DNA of 64,000 bases from NCBI GenBank assembly GCA_905250075.1, contig CAJNOP010000018.1, positions 2,042,569 through 2,106,568 of the forward strand. The letters run 5' to 3'. The notes under the pieces are model-generated. The model had not been told where the DNA came from. It saw only the letters and a program-made list of their open reading frames with translations, and did no database searches. The DNA comes from Rotaria sp. Silwood1 (Eukaryota > Rotifera > Eurotatoria > Philodinida > Philodinidae). The position numbers and the translations under genes are program-made. Below, piece by piece: positions 51,357-60,669 of this stretch (positions within the stretch are counted from its first letter, which is position 1; the number at the start of each line of letters is the position of its first letter).

Positions 51357-51564
51357 TCCAGATGACCCAGATAGAAAATCATATCAAACTTAAATTTTAT
51401 TTTTAACATGGATTTTTTGTAAATATGAAAATTCTATATTGAAATACAGCAACATAATGTAATATCTAATATCATAATCAAAAGCTTTTGACATGATTTA
51501 TGTTTATATTTTTATTAAAAAAACCAAAACCAAAAACATAACAATATAATATAATATAACAGTT

Positions 51565-51636
51565 AAATCATATAATAAATTTTTTATTGTTAAAAAACTT
51601 TCGATCCTTGAGCGATCATCATCAGAATATGATATT
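51565..51636 (-). ncRNA. Hammerhead ribozyme-like motif, left arm
   Basis: On the minus strand CTGATGA (51625-51619) is followed by T, then GATC-loop-GATC as stem II, GAAA (51602-51599), and a hairpin GTTTTTTA-ACAA-TAAAAAAT as stem III. A UU step marks the expected cleavage site. ATCATA upstream pairs with TATGAT downstream as stem I. All core bases (CUGAUGA, GAAA) are present, with one extra base before stem II. I recall a similar extra base in hammerheads of Penelope-like elements. Confidence 0.6.
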
Positions 51637-52126
51637 AATAATTTTGTTATAATCTTAAACGTTTGAGTTATAAATTCACGATTTTGTTTTCTAATATGAT
51701 GTTATTTGTTCCGTTCACATTATTGTATAGACTATATGAGCAATGAGTAATTCTCAACATAATTGTTGATTTATAATATATGTGTAAGTGTGAATATACA
51801 ACCACCAATAAGATAAAATATTTTGTATTAGTTTTGTTGCTTTTTGTTTGATTACTACGACTAATATCACGACCCTTAATACTTTCATATGGATTAGATG
51901 TTACATAATACATTGTTTCTCTAAATAGAGAAGAAGATTACAATCATGTTATTGTTGCTAATGTTTAATACAAACGTAAATTTTATTTTTAACATGGATC
52001 TTTTGCAAATATGAAAATTCTATATTGAATTCAGCAACTAAATTTAATATTATTGGTGCTTGTATATTCACACTTACACGTATATTATAAATCAACAATT
52101 ATGTTAAGAATTACTCATTGCTCATA

Positions 52127-52554
52127 CACTGAAAAAAAAAGAATTTTGCAATACGAAACTCTTTTTATGCTGAAAAGTGTTTCGACCTTTGAAACAAATT
52201 CGAAACCCTTTTTTAGTTTCGTATAATACTACGAAATCCTCAACACTGTTTTCTGGATGCTTGACAAGGCTTTGTAAGGATTTCGCTGTATGGTACGAAA
52301 CCTTTATACAAATTTCCTGGGTTTTTGCTAAATCTTTGGAAAGGTTTTATCAAATACTACGAAACCCTCTGCTTATCAAGGGTTTCGTACCATACAGCGA
52401 AACCTTTACAAAGACTTATCAAGTATCCAGAAAATAGTTTTATGATTTCGTAATATTAAACGAAACCAAAATAAAAGATTTCGAATTCGTTTCAAATCTC
52501 GAAATCCTTTTTAGCTTAAAAAAGATTTCGTATCGAAAGATTTTTTTTTCAGCC
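52127..52554. mobile_element. 428-bp palindromic TA-target MITE
   Basis: The ends CACTGAAAAAAAAAG and, reversed, GGCTGAAAAAAAAATC start arms of about 185 bp rich in TACGAAA motifs. TA occurs on each side (52125-52126, 52555-52556). The opposite arm of the enclosing palindrome shows the uninterrupted sequence CTCATATAGTCTATAC, an empty site, which fixes the boundaries. Confidence 0.85.
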
Positions 52555-52654
52555 TACAGTCTATACAATAATGTGAACGGAACAAATAACATCGTATTAG
52601 AAAACAAAAACGTGAATTTATAACTCAAACGTTTAAAATTATAACAAAATTATT

Positions 52655-52726
52655 AATATCATATTCTGATGATAATCGCCCAAGGATCGAAAATTTTTTA
52701 ACAATAAAAAATTTATTATATGATTT
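52655..52726 (+). ncRNA. Hammerhead ribozyme-like motif, right arm
   Basis: This is the inverted partner of the 51565-51636 motif. CTGATGA is at 52666-52672, GAAA at 52689-52692, and the stem III hairpin ATTTTTTA-ACAA-TAAAAAAT at 52693-52712, with stem I from ATCATA and TATGAT. Stem II is weaker here (AATC against GATC), so this copy may be less active. Confidence 0.55.
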
Positions 52727-52758
52727 AACTGTTATATTATATTATATTGTTATGTTTT

Positions 52759-53372
52759 TAACAAAATAAATATTAATGCAGTAAAATAGAGACTGTACCA
52801 ACAAATATATTTTTTCATTTATTCAAAATGAAGAAAAACACATCTATTATGGAAATTCATGAATTTTGGACTTTATTTTAAAGTCATCATCAGATGAAAC
52901 TACTAAATCGAATAACAACACAACTAAGGCCATAGTCGAATACTAGTTCAATACCACTTAAACATCAATAACATCTCAAACTTGACCTGTTATAAGATAT
53001 TTTATATAATAATGCTCATAATAACTGCAACTTATATTAATAAATCAAAGAAATAAATAGACTGAGCCATATAATTTAATTCAACAAAATAAATATTGAT
53101 GCAGTAAAATAGAGAGTGTTTAAATGGTATTGTACTAGTATTCGAAAATGGCCTTAGTTATGTTGTTATTCGATTTAGTGGTTTCATCTGATGATGACTT
53201 TAAAACAAAGTCCAAAATTCATGAATTTCCATAATAGATGTGTTTTTCTTCATTTTAAATAAATGAAAAAATACATTTGTTGGTACACTCTATTTTACTG
53301 CATTAATATTTATTTTGTTAAATTAAATTATATTGCTCAATTTATTTATTTATTTATTTATTTATTTGATTT
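52759..53372. mobile_element. 614-bp insertion with 13-bp flanking repeats, inverted halves and (TTTA)n tract
   Basis: ATTGTTATGTTTT occurs at 52746-52758 and 53373-53385, but only once in the uninterrupted opposite arm, so it is a target duplication. The halves are inverted copies sharing ATAAATATTAATGCAGTAAA and the stretch GAAAAACACATCTATTATGG. A (TTTA)n tract precedes the right flank. Each half has a CTGATGATGACTTT...AAAGTC motif. The signature suggests retroposition, perhaps Penelope-like. Confidence 0.65.
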
Positions 53373-53911
53373 ATTGTTATGTTTTGTTTTTTCTTATAAA
53401 AATATAAACATAAATCATGTCAAAATTTTTTGATTATGATATAAGATATTACATTATATTGCTGTATTTCAATATAGAATTTTCATACAACCATGTCGCT
53501 CAATGTTTTTACGATAAATGTAATTTTTCCTGGTTTCGTTGAAGCTTTTATTCTATCGAAGTACCAAAAAATGGAAACTATAGAATTGATTCGATTCAGT
53601 GTAGATACTCTGGCGATTGTACCGATTTGACATTTAATCTTTGTCGTGCGTTATTTCGTCAGTCAATGATCCAACTGCTTTTCTTTCTTGTGACGGATAT
53701 TATGCATAGATTCCTCTCTGTTACCTAAGTTACTTGTCCACAAACCATGGTATAATTTCAGATTTTTCGAAGTTTAAATGTCATTTACCTCAAACAACAT
53801 GTTTTTTTTACATGCACATCGTTTTCGTGAAGCTTTTATTAATTCGTTTCTGATAGAGAATCGAGATGATCATTCGAAGGGATTTAGAATCATTGTTTGA
53901 TGCAGAGCTGG

Positions 53912-54055
53912 GCAAAATACTCGAAGTACTCATACTCGAGTACGATTTTGTTGGTACTCGTACTCGTACTCGAGGGGTTGGTACTCGTACTGGTACTCGT
54001 ACTCGAGAGTGTTGGTACTCGTACACGTACTCGTGGATGTATTTTCACACGTACT
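53912..54055. repeat. GTACTC hexamer array, left terminus
   Basis: GTACTCGTACTCG repeats with interruptions (GAGGGGTTG, GAGAGTGTTG). Arg/Thr-repeat frames across it are artefacts. Confidence 0.9.
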
Positions 54056-54625
54056 AGAGTTTGAAGTGCTCTAAATGTTGAGGATTGACACGGCTGTTTC
54101 TTCGTCCCAAAATATTTCAGCATTTAATGTTGAGATTAATTCAGTGGCGACCTTTAATACCGCTGCAATAGTTTATTCTGCATATCTCTCAATCCCTTTT
54201 TTAAGTCGCAGGCGTATCGCTCGGAAGAATGGTATAGCTTTCGATCATCTCTTTGGAGGGTACGATTTCGTCTCGAAAATAGACCCCTGAAAAATTGCTT
54301 TTCTTTGATCTCGCTACCAGTTAAATTTGTTTTGATGGTTCCGGTTTCGGTCTTGGTTAGATTTTTTCTTGTCCAGGTCTTGATCCTAGATCCGGTCAAA
54401 ATTTTTTATTGGTTCCGGTCCTAGGTCTGGTTAAAGTTTTCTATTGCTTCTGATCCCGATAATTTTTTTAAGAACAAAAGATTTCTAGCAAAATTAAGCC
54501 TAAACTTTTACATTTTTGCTCGTATTCCCAAATAGTGATAAAGTTCCATTTCGAAATATAGAGAAGTATCCCAACAACACTTAAGAGTTTATACTAGAAA
54601 CAGTGAAAGAAGGACAAAAAATGTA

Positions 54626-56413
54626 CAGGGTGGTAAATAATATTATTCCAGGGGGGTAACAGTATGATCTCGAATCGGAGATATCATGAATTTTATACCA
54701 AATGAAAGCCCGTGAAAAATGGGGTTTAGTGATAGTAAATAGTAAGACTTTGAAGAACTTTCGTGTACCAAATTTTTAAAAACAACGAAATTTTCTTTCA
54801 AAAACACGTTAAAAATCATTTTTCATACATTTTGAGACATTGAAAACGAATATTTTTTATGAAAACGAAAGAGAAATGATAACGATGATGATATATGACT
54901 ATGACTCACACAATAAGATGGTTCTTTGGCGTTCTGTTCTTCTCTCCACGTGATACTAGTTATTTGAAAAATTTTTTCGTTCTCGGACTGTCTGAAAGTT
55001 ATAGTCGAGTGAAATCTCAGTGTTTTTTCGTTTGTTATTTCAAATGGCTGGCGCTTATGATACCGAACAACAAAGAATGATTGATAGAATTAAATGCATT
55101 ACTTTCCGAGAAGCTCGTGATGCTGGTGCAACATTTATAAATAGACAATGGATTGCCGACAAAATTCACCGTACGACTCGATTTGTTACAGAATGGTGGG
55201 AAAAATCGTGTGACCAATGTTTTGCTGATTATTCGAATGCTGGTCCTAAACTCAAGTTATCGAGAGCTGCTCAGGACATTATTCGTGAAGCAAGTGGTCA
55301 CCAACGGAAAAGCGGTTCTGTCGTGGCGAAAGAGATTGCAAAGAAACAAAAAGAATATGTTACTCGACAAACAGTTAATAACTACCGTCGTAGGGAAGGA
55401 TTAAAGCCTTTTCATGTTATTTCAAGACCGTTAAAATCTGAAACTCATATATCAGATCGATTATGGCTCTGTGATTGGTTGAAAGATTGGACTGAAGAAG
55501 ATTTTCTTCATCTGGCACCATCAGATGAATTTTATGTTTGGACAGTTCGCAAACCAAATTATCAAAATGATAGGATTTGGGCAAAAAGTGTTGAAGATAT
55601 TGAAGACGATGAAAGGTATCGCGAAATGGTTAAAAACCAAGCGTGTATCGGTATTTTTATCATTTTCACCGCGAAAAAAATGCATTGGGTGATTAAAGAC
55701 AAAGGTGAATCTTGGACCGGTCAATATTTTCGTGACATTATTTTAATGCAACACGTATTTCCATTCCTCACCGACGAGGAAAACGTAATTGATCTGGATA
55801 ATGTGATATTTGTTCACGATAAAGCACCGTGTATGCGAGCAAACATGACTCAACATCTGATTAGAGATAACAAAATCGAGTTTTGGGGCAATGATATTTG
55901 GCCTGGTAATTCGCCCGATCTCAATGCGGCGGAACATATTGGATCAATAATGAAAGATGAAGTTGAACAAAAAATGTTATCGGAAACTGGACATAATCGA
56001 TATAGTGAAGACACACTTAAAAAGCACATTGCGGATGTTTTGACGGACATGGAAGAAAATACCGAATTGTTTGAAGCTCTTTTATGTTCGTATCCATCTC
56101 GACTTCGTGCAGTAAAGAGTGCTAATGGTCGTCATACTGATTATTGATTGTACTCAATAAATAATAAGAAAATAAACAGTTGTACAACATATAGTTTAGC
56201 CCCGAACTTTTTCGATGAACTGATTTTATAATATTTTATGTCGATAAAAATCGTAACGTTTGATAAATTAATACAAGAAAGTTCTTCAAAGTCTTACTAT
56301 TTACTATCACTAAACCCCATTTTTCACGAGCTTTCATTTGGTATAAAATTCATGATATCTCCGATTCGAGATCATAGTGTTACCCCCCTGGAATAATATT
56401 ATTTACCACCCTG
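54626..56413 (+). mobile_element. Tc1/mariner transposon with 137-bp terminal repeats, probably intact
   Basis: The ends CAGGGTGGTAAATAATATTA and their reverse complement extend to inverted repeats of 137 bp (54626-54762, 56277-56413) with only about two mismatches. TA lies on each side. One uninterrupted transposase gene is inside. It is nested in the hAT-type element 53903-57440, so it arrived later. Confidence 0.93.
55044..56147 (+). CDS. Tc1/mariner-family transposase
   Basis: A protein of 367 residues starts at MAGAYDTEQQ; an in-frame ATG 24 bp earlier is possible but lies outside the similarity. The N-terminal half has helix-turn-helix-like segments (FVTEWWEKSC, ARDAGATFINRQWIADKI) for binding the inverted repeats. 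Catalytic candidates are the Asp of PSDEFYVW, the Asp of VIFVHDKAPCMRA and the Glu of NSPDLNAAEHIGS, where NPIE is usual. The spacing of the last two is 37 residues, so DD37E rather than the common DD34E/D. The enzyme cuts and pastes the element at TA sites in nuclear DNA. There is no stop, frameshift or intron. Confidence 0.92.
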   Translation: MAGAYDTEQQRMIDRIKCITFREARDAGATFINRQWIADKIHRTTRFVTEWWEKSCDQCFADYSNAGPKLKLSRAAQDIIREASGHQRKSGSVVAKEIAKKQKEYVTRQTVNNYRRREGLKPFHVISRPLKSETHISDRLWLCDWLKDWTEEDFLHLAPSDEFYVWTVRKPNYQNDRIWAKSVEDIEDDERYREMVKNQACIGIFIIFTAKKMHWVIKDKGESWTGQYFRDIILMQHVFPFLTDEENVIDLDNVIFVHDKAPCMRANMTQHLIRDNKIEFWGNDIWPGNSPDLNAAEHIGSIMKDEVEQKMLSETGHNRYSEDTLKKHIADVLTDMEENTELFEALLCSYPSRLRAVKSANGRHTDY

Positions 56414-57317
56414 TACAATCAGAAGAATGGTTGAATTTCTATCAACCCAAATATGTATATATTGTACGAGTACGCCTATTTAAAAACCTATACATATCAT
56501 CGAAAAATCTCAGGTGTTGAAATCAGAATCGAGATCAATGAGAGACTCGTATCGGAATGATAAATAAAAATGGCAAATCTGCGCATTCTTAGTCGCCATC
56601 AAACAAGAAGCATGAAAATCTATAGTCTAGTTCTTCATAAAAAATATACCGGAAGCAACTTAAAAAGCTTTAGGTCCCGTCTGGACCGGTACCGGAATCA
56701 CTTTGCAATTCCCTACTCGAAAAACTGATTACGAGATGTTCTGAAATAAATATCTGCGATATTATCGATTGTCACTGCTTTATTGCTTTCAATACAAAAA
56801 ATTAAACATTGAGAAGACAAAAAAACGCTCTCATCCGCTTTCGTATATTGAGATAAATAGTATTATATCAGATAAGTACCAGGTGCCTATTTCTGTGCTT
56901 CTTCACCGCTTCTTGTCTCGAGTCAAGCGCACAATACTATACTAACTACCTTGTGACATACACCGATCATTGCGGTTAACATCTAGCTAGGCTGTCTGTG
57001 CGAAAAATTCAAGTGAATGATTAAAAGAAATCCAAGTCTAGTCGGCCTTTTGCCGAGAGCTGCAGTTATTACTAAGTGGTTATAGGAAATATATCGGGCT
57101 TACAGAACTGTCATCTGCGGACACCCTATAACCTAAGATAGCCGAAGAGCAGGGTATTCTTATTCTTCTGAATTTTGAAGATGAACAGAATAGCTGATTT
57201 CTTACGCGCTTGATTTAATGTAAAATTACACGCAATTCTTTTCAACGATTATGTTGCTAAACAGTTGCATACTTTTTCAATGTATCAAAATTTCTTGTTC
57301 TCAAGCACGATTTTCTC

Positions 57318-57417
57318 AGTACTCCTACGCGTACTCGAGGGTCGGTACTCGTACTCGTACTCGTACTCGAGGGGTTGGTACTCGTACTCGTACTCGTACT
57401 CGTACTCGTACTCGAAA
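57318..57417. repeat. GTACTC hexamer array, right terminus
   Basis: GTACTCGTACTCG repeats, interrupted by GAGGGGTTG as at the left terminus, run up to the TIR at 57424-57440. Confidence 0.9.
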
Positions 57418-57494
57418 AAGTCCGTACTTGCCCAGCTCTGGTTTGATGTATTTTCATGCATTAGTAAAATCAAATTAAAAAAAAAACGATTCAT

Positions 57495-58018
57495 TTATTG
57501 AGGGCAATTTGTTCTTCGGCACGTCTTAGTTTGAAGATTGTATTTGTAGTTAACTTTGCATAGATATTCGGCTTTGCAATTACCTCCATCTCGTCCAAAC
57601 TTATTTGCTCTTTGGTCTGCTTGGCTATCCGTTGAACTTGGATCTTGAAGTTCCTCACGGCAATCACTAACTGACAGAATGAAATGTAATGAGTTGAAAT
57701 ATATCTTTCTTGAGTGTATTATAATGACGCACTTTTTTTCGCAATACGGATATCATTAGCCGTTTTTTCACAGAGATGAACAGCATCATAATTTCCTTGG
57801 CAATGAAAAAAATTGTCACAATTCATGCAATTAGCCTTCTTCATTTCATTGTATTGGGCTCATAACTTATGACCAGGACACGTCATAATATCCCTGCCAG
57901 CACATCGCCAAAATTTAAATCAATTCATTGACATTGTTCTTGAAACTATTAAAATGAAGCAGAATATCATCAGAAAATAGGCGAGATGCACCTCTTTGCG
58001 ATTCTGTAGTTGATGCAT
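57495..58018 (-). pseudogene. Small cysteine-rich secreted protein with two in-frame TGAs
   Basis: Two exons (58018-57733, 57670-57495) join in frame to 153 codons. The N-terminus LAYFLMIFCFILIVSRT is a clear signal peptide. The rest is cysteine-rich: RCAGRDIMTCPGHKL, ANCMNCDNFFHCQGN, HLCEK, DCREE, GNCKAEYLCK and a terminal CRRTNCPQ. TGA codons at 57922-57920 and 57862-57860 interrupt an otherwise continuous frame; both could be Trp codons changed by one base. It is probably a young pseudogene. Selenocysteine or readthrough is an unlikely alternative. I do not recognise the family. An in-frame upstream ATG exists at 58129, but the start at 58018 places the hydrophobic core correctly. Confidence 0.55.
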
Positions 58019-58690
58019 GTGACAAGTAAATGTAGTGTACAACATATATGACTGAAATGACGTAGATGTTTCACTTGCAGTCGATTTTGTGAAGCAAATG
58101 AAATGAATTTGTTTACACAATTGTATCAAATTTCAAATACAATCGTATTAAAATGCCAATGAAGGAAAGAAGGCGAGTAATTGAAACGCATAGAAAATAA
58201 ATTGAAAGAACGAGAATATATTGTATTACAAACATTTGATGAATCTTAAAACAGTGTTATTGTGTTGCAATAGTTCGAAAGAAAACAGAAAAACCAGAAT
58301 GCAAAAACAACTTGAATATCTAACTCAATGACGCAGCTAGAAATTTTAAATGATGCATTGTTTCTTAGCGAAATTATAGTAAGGAGTGGTAAGCATTGGT
58401 CAATTAAAAATCCATTGGGCTACAGGGTTTTTAACCTATTGACATCCCCCAAAACTGATGTTTATTGAAGAGAAATTCGTTAATTTCAACTAGTAAAGTG
58501 TAATGACAAGTGTTTTAACAAAAAAAGATACTGTTGAATCATCATTATGGACACTAGTTTAATGCAGAAAGTGGTCAGTTGGTCTCTTTGAACCACTGGG
58601 TTAGGTCATAAAAAGATACAATGTATTAGCATGACACCACTTAGGACCTTGTACAAGCTAAATAAATAGTTTTTATACGAATTTAGCGTA

Positions 58691-58822
58691 TTGATGTGTG
58701 ATGTGTGAGTGTGATGTTGGCGATTAAGATGAGTAACCTCGTTCACATTCACACACATCCTCATACCCACACCCACATCCACACACACCTATGACCACAG
58801 TCACACCGACACCCACACCCTG
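58691..58822. repeat. Longest telomere-like TG/AC tract, with inversion
   Basis: TGATGTGTGAGTGTGATGTT in the G-rich sense is followed by CCCACACCCACATCCACACA in the C-rich sense, so the tract can fold. It is the largest member of the dispersed family. Confidence 0.6.
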
Positions 58823-59162
58823 ACAAGAGGTTATGTCTAGTTTAGCCCTATCACAAATTCTGTCTTCGACAACGGCGGGTATTGGCCATTAGTCAAAACT
58901 GCAATGATACGTAGCAAAAATATTAAAGCAATACCAGTGCCGGTTTTACTGTTGGACAAGTAGAACAAATATACCAAGGAGATACTGTTGTTTAATTTTA
59001 TTTATGTTTCTCATCATTGTACTTAGTGATTCGTTCAACAATCAAGAAAAACAATCTCCATTTTGTTCTATATTAAATATACTTCTTGTTAGTTTGATAG
59101 TGTTGTTTCGACTTTGAATATTGATATATCAACATCTAAAAGCGTTTGAAAAAGCAATATTT

Positions 59163-59217
59163 GAAGGTATGGATGTGATTTCATGAAGGATCAAAAAGCG
59201 TATTCACACCCACATCC
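59163..59217. repeat. Telomere-like tract
   Basis: GGATGTGATTTCATGAAGG leads into TCACACCCACATCC, the same bipartite layout as at 34261 and 51281. Confidence 0.5.
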
Positions 59218-59652
59218 TATTTTGTTCACGAGTGGTATTGGATTAGACTAGCGAAACTTAGAGTGATTCCTGATAATTCGTTGCCTTTTCAGAGCTATGA
59301 CCAGGTTAGATAACTTTCAATCTCTTAAAAAGTACTCAAGATTAATTATAATGGCAGCATTTTGATCTGAAAATATATCCATCCATAAACAAGTCTTTTA
59401 GTCATGAAAATGTCCTAAAAGTTTCTGTCCAAAACATGTGTTCTTTTTAACATAATGAGTATTCAAAGAAGAGATCATCCATTACAAGAAATAATCAAAT
59501 AGCTGACTGTTTTCGAAGGTCGATGTCTCAGAAAGGATACAGCTTTTTTGCCTAAAACTTTTCGGTTGGTCTAACCAGTACAAGATCTATCTATAAGCAA
59601 AACTTCAGATTAAAATACAGTTATTATATTTTATCATGAATATCTTATCAGA

Positions 59653-60084
59653 CTACCAAGGACAAATTAACGCAAATCGTATTTTTGATGGATATTTTCA
59701 TGAATAGTCAATAAGAAACAACATAAGGTTTTCTGAAAACTTTTTCGTTCATAGAATATTGTACAGCTCGTTACACTGATCATTTTGGTAAAAAAAAATA
59801 TTCAAATTTGTTCAATAAATAACGCTACTACAGTCAAAATACCGAACACGTTCGACTATTCCTGGCTGCTGCTGAGCGATAGTTGATGCTTATGAATATT
59901 TTGATCGTAGTAGCGTCATTTATTGAGTAAATTTGAATATTTTTTTGCCAAAATGATCAGCGTAACGAACTATACAAAATTCTATGAACGAAAAAGTTTT
60001 CAGAGAACCTTGTGTTGTTTCTTGTTGACTATGCATGAAAATATCCATCAAAAATACGATTTGCGTTAATTTTCTTCTTGGTAG
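59653..60084. mobile_element. 432-bp foldback element
   Basis: The ends CTACCAAGGACAAATTAACG and, reversed, CTACCAAGAAGAAAATTAAC begin arms of about 170 bp that pair along almost the whole element around a short centre near 59865. AGA lies on both sides, a possible 3-bp target duplication. A degraded copy is at 7150-7572. Nothing is encoded. Confidence 0.8.
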
Positions 60085-60300
60085 AGAGATCGAAAATTCA
60101 CAAAAGCGGTAATGATTCCGAAAGATGTCAACGATTAATATTGTGGAAGATCTTTTCCCATTAGGTAAAATTTATGTTGCTCACTTTGAATCGTTTCAAT
60201 GAGCTATCAATGAGGTTCACTCAATGCAAACTTGAATTAACAATCATGCTTTCGATAACTCAAGTTGTCACAAAGATGGCCTCTTAGAATATATAATGAA

Positions 60301-60669
60301 CGAAGGACGCACTTGTATCTATAATCGCTGCTATTATGACACCGATAAAATCATGACACTTTATGTACATGACCATGTCGATGCACGTATAAGATATTCA
60401 GTGTATATTGCTCATGTTAGTCGAAATGATGTGTGAATATTCAAACAGACATTCAGCACAATAGAATTTATCCAGATGTATATAGATCAATGACGCTTAT
60501 TCAAAATCAATATTTTCATGTTTTGCATTATTGTCAATTGATGAAAAAAGCCACTATCGAGAAGATAAGATGTCACACAACATGTATACGAAGAATAGTT
60601 ATGTACTTAAACGATGCAATAGTCAATGAAGTCTCACGCGTATCAATACAATTTAAGGAGCATGGTTAA
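60301..60669 (+). pseudogene. Broken frame, family unknown
   Basis: A frame from ATG near 60298 reads CIYNRCYYDTDKIMTLYVHD and stops at TGA near 60434. Removing one GT of a duplicated GT at 60431-60436 would continue into the 60433-60669 frame (QTDIQHNRIYPDVYRSMTLI, ending QFKEHG). It is a recent-looking frameshift in a protein I cannot place. Confidence 0.4.

Larger units (their letters stand above)
51424..53488. repeat. 2-kb composite palindrome with hammerhead-like motifs
   Basis: The left arm (about 51424-51807) is matched inverted by three right-arm blocks: about 52058-52126, 52557-52758 and 53373-53488. The gaps are two insertions (52127-52554 and 52759-53372). Each arm carries one hammerhead-like motif. 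A direct partial copy of the left outer end (AAAATTCTATATTGAA) lies at about 51976-52040. Inverted partial copies with such ribozymes are what Penelope-like retroelements leave behind; no reverse transcriptase is present, so this is inference. Confidence 0.8.
53903..57440. mobile_element. hAT-type element with GTACTC-repeat termini
   Basis: The left end CAGAGCTGGGCAAAATACTC and the right end, reversed as CAGAGCTGGGCAAGTACGGA, are hAT-like termini. The flanks GTTTGATG at 53895-53902 and 57441-57448 are a perfect 8-bp target duplication. Both subterminal regions are GTACTC hexamer arrays. Without the nested mariner the element is about 1.75 kb. I find no hAT transposase, so it is non-autonomous. 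Inverted GGTTCCGG-like motifs lie further inside (about 54337-54440 and 56670-56700). Confidence 0.88.
58130..59652. other. Non-coding interval with telomere-like tracts
   Basis: No gene is supported. Two AC/TG-rich tracts are listed separately. Confidence 0.5.

Noticed and set aside
53808..54123. Arg/Thr- and Ser/Thr-repeat frames on both strands over the GTACTC array (also 57251-57501)
   Set aside because: They are translations of a hexamer microsatellite in the terminus of a hAT-type element; all frames are open because the repeat lacks stops.
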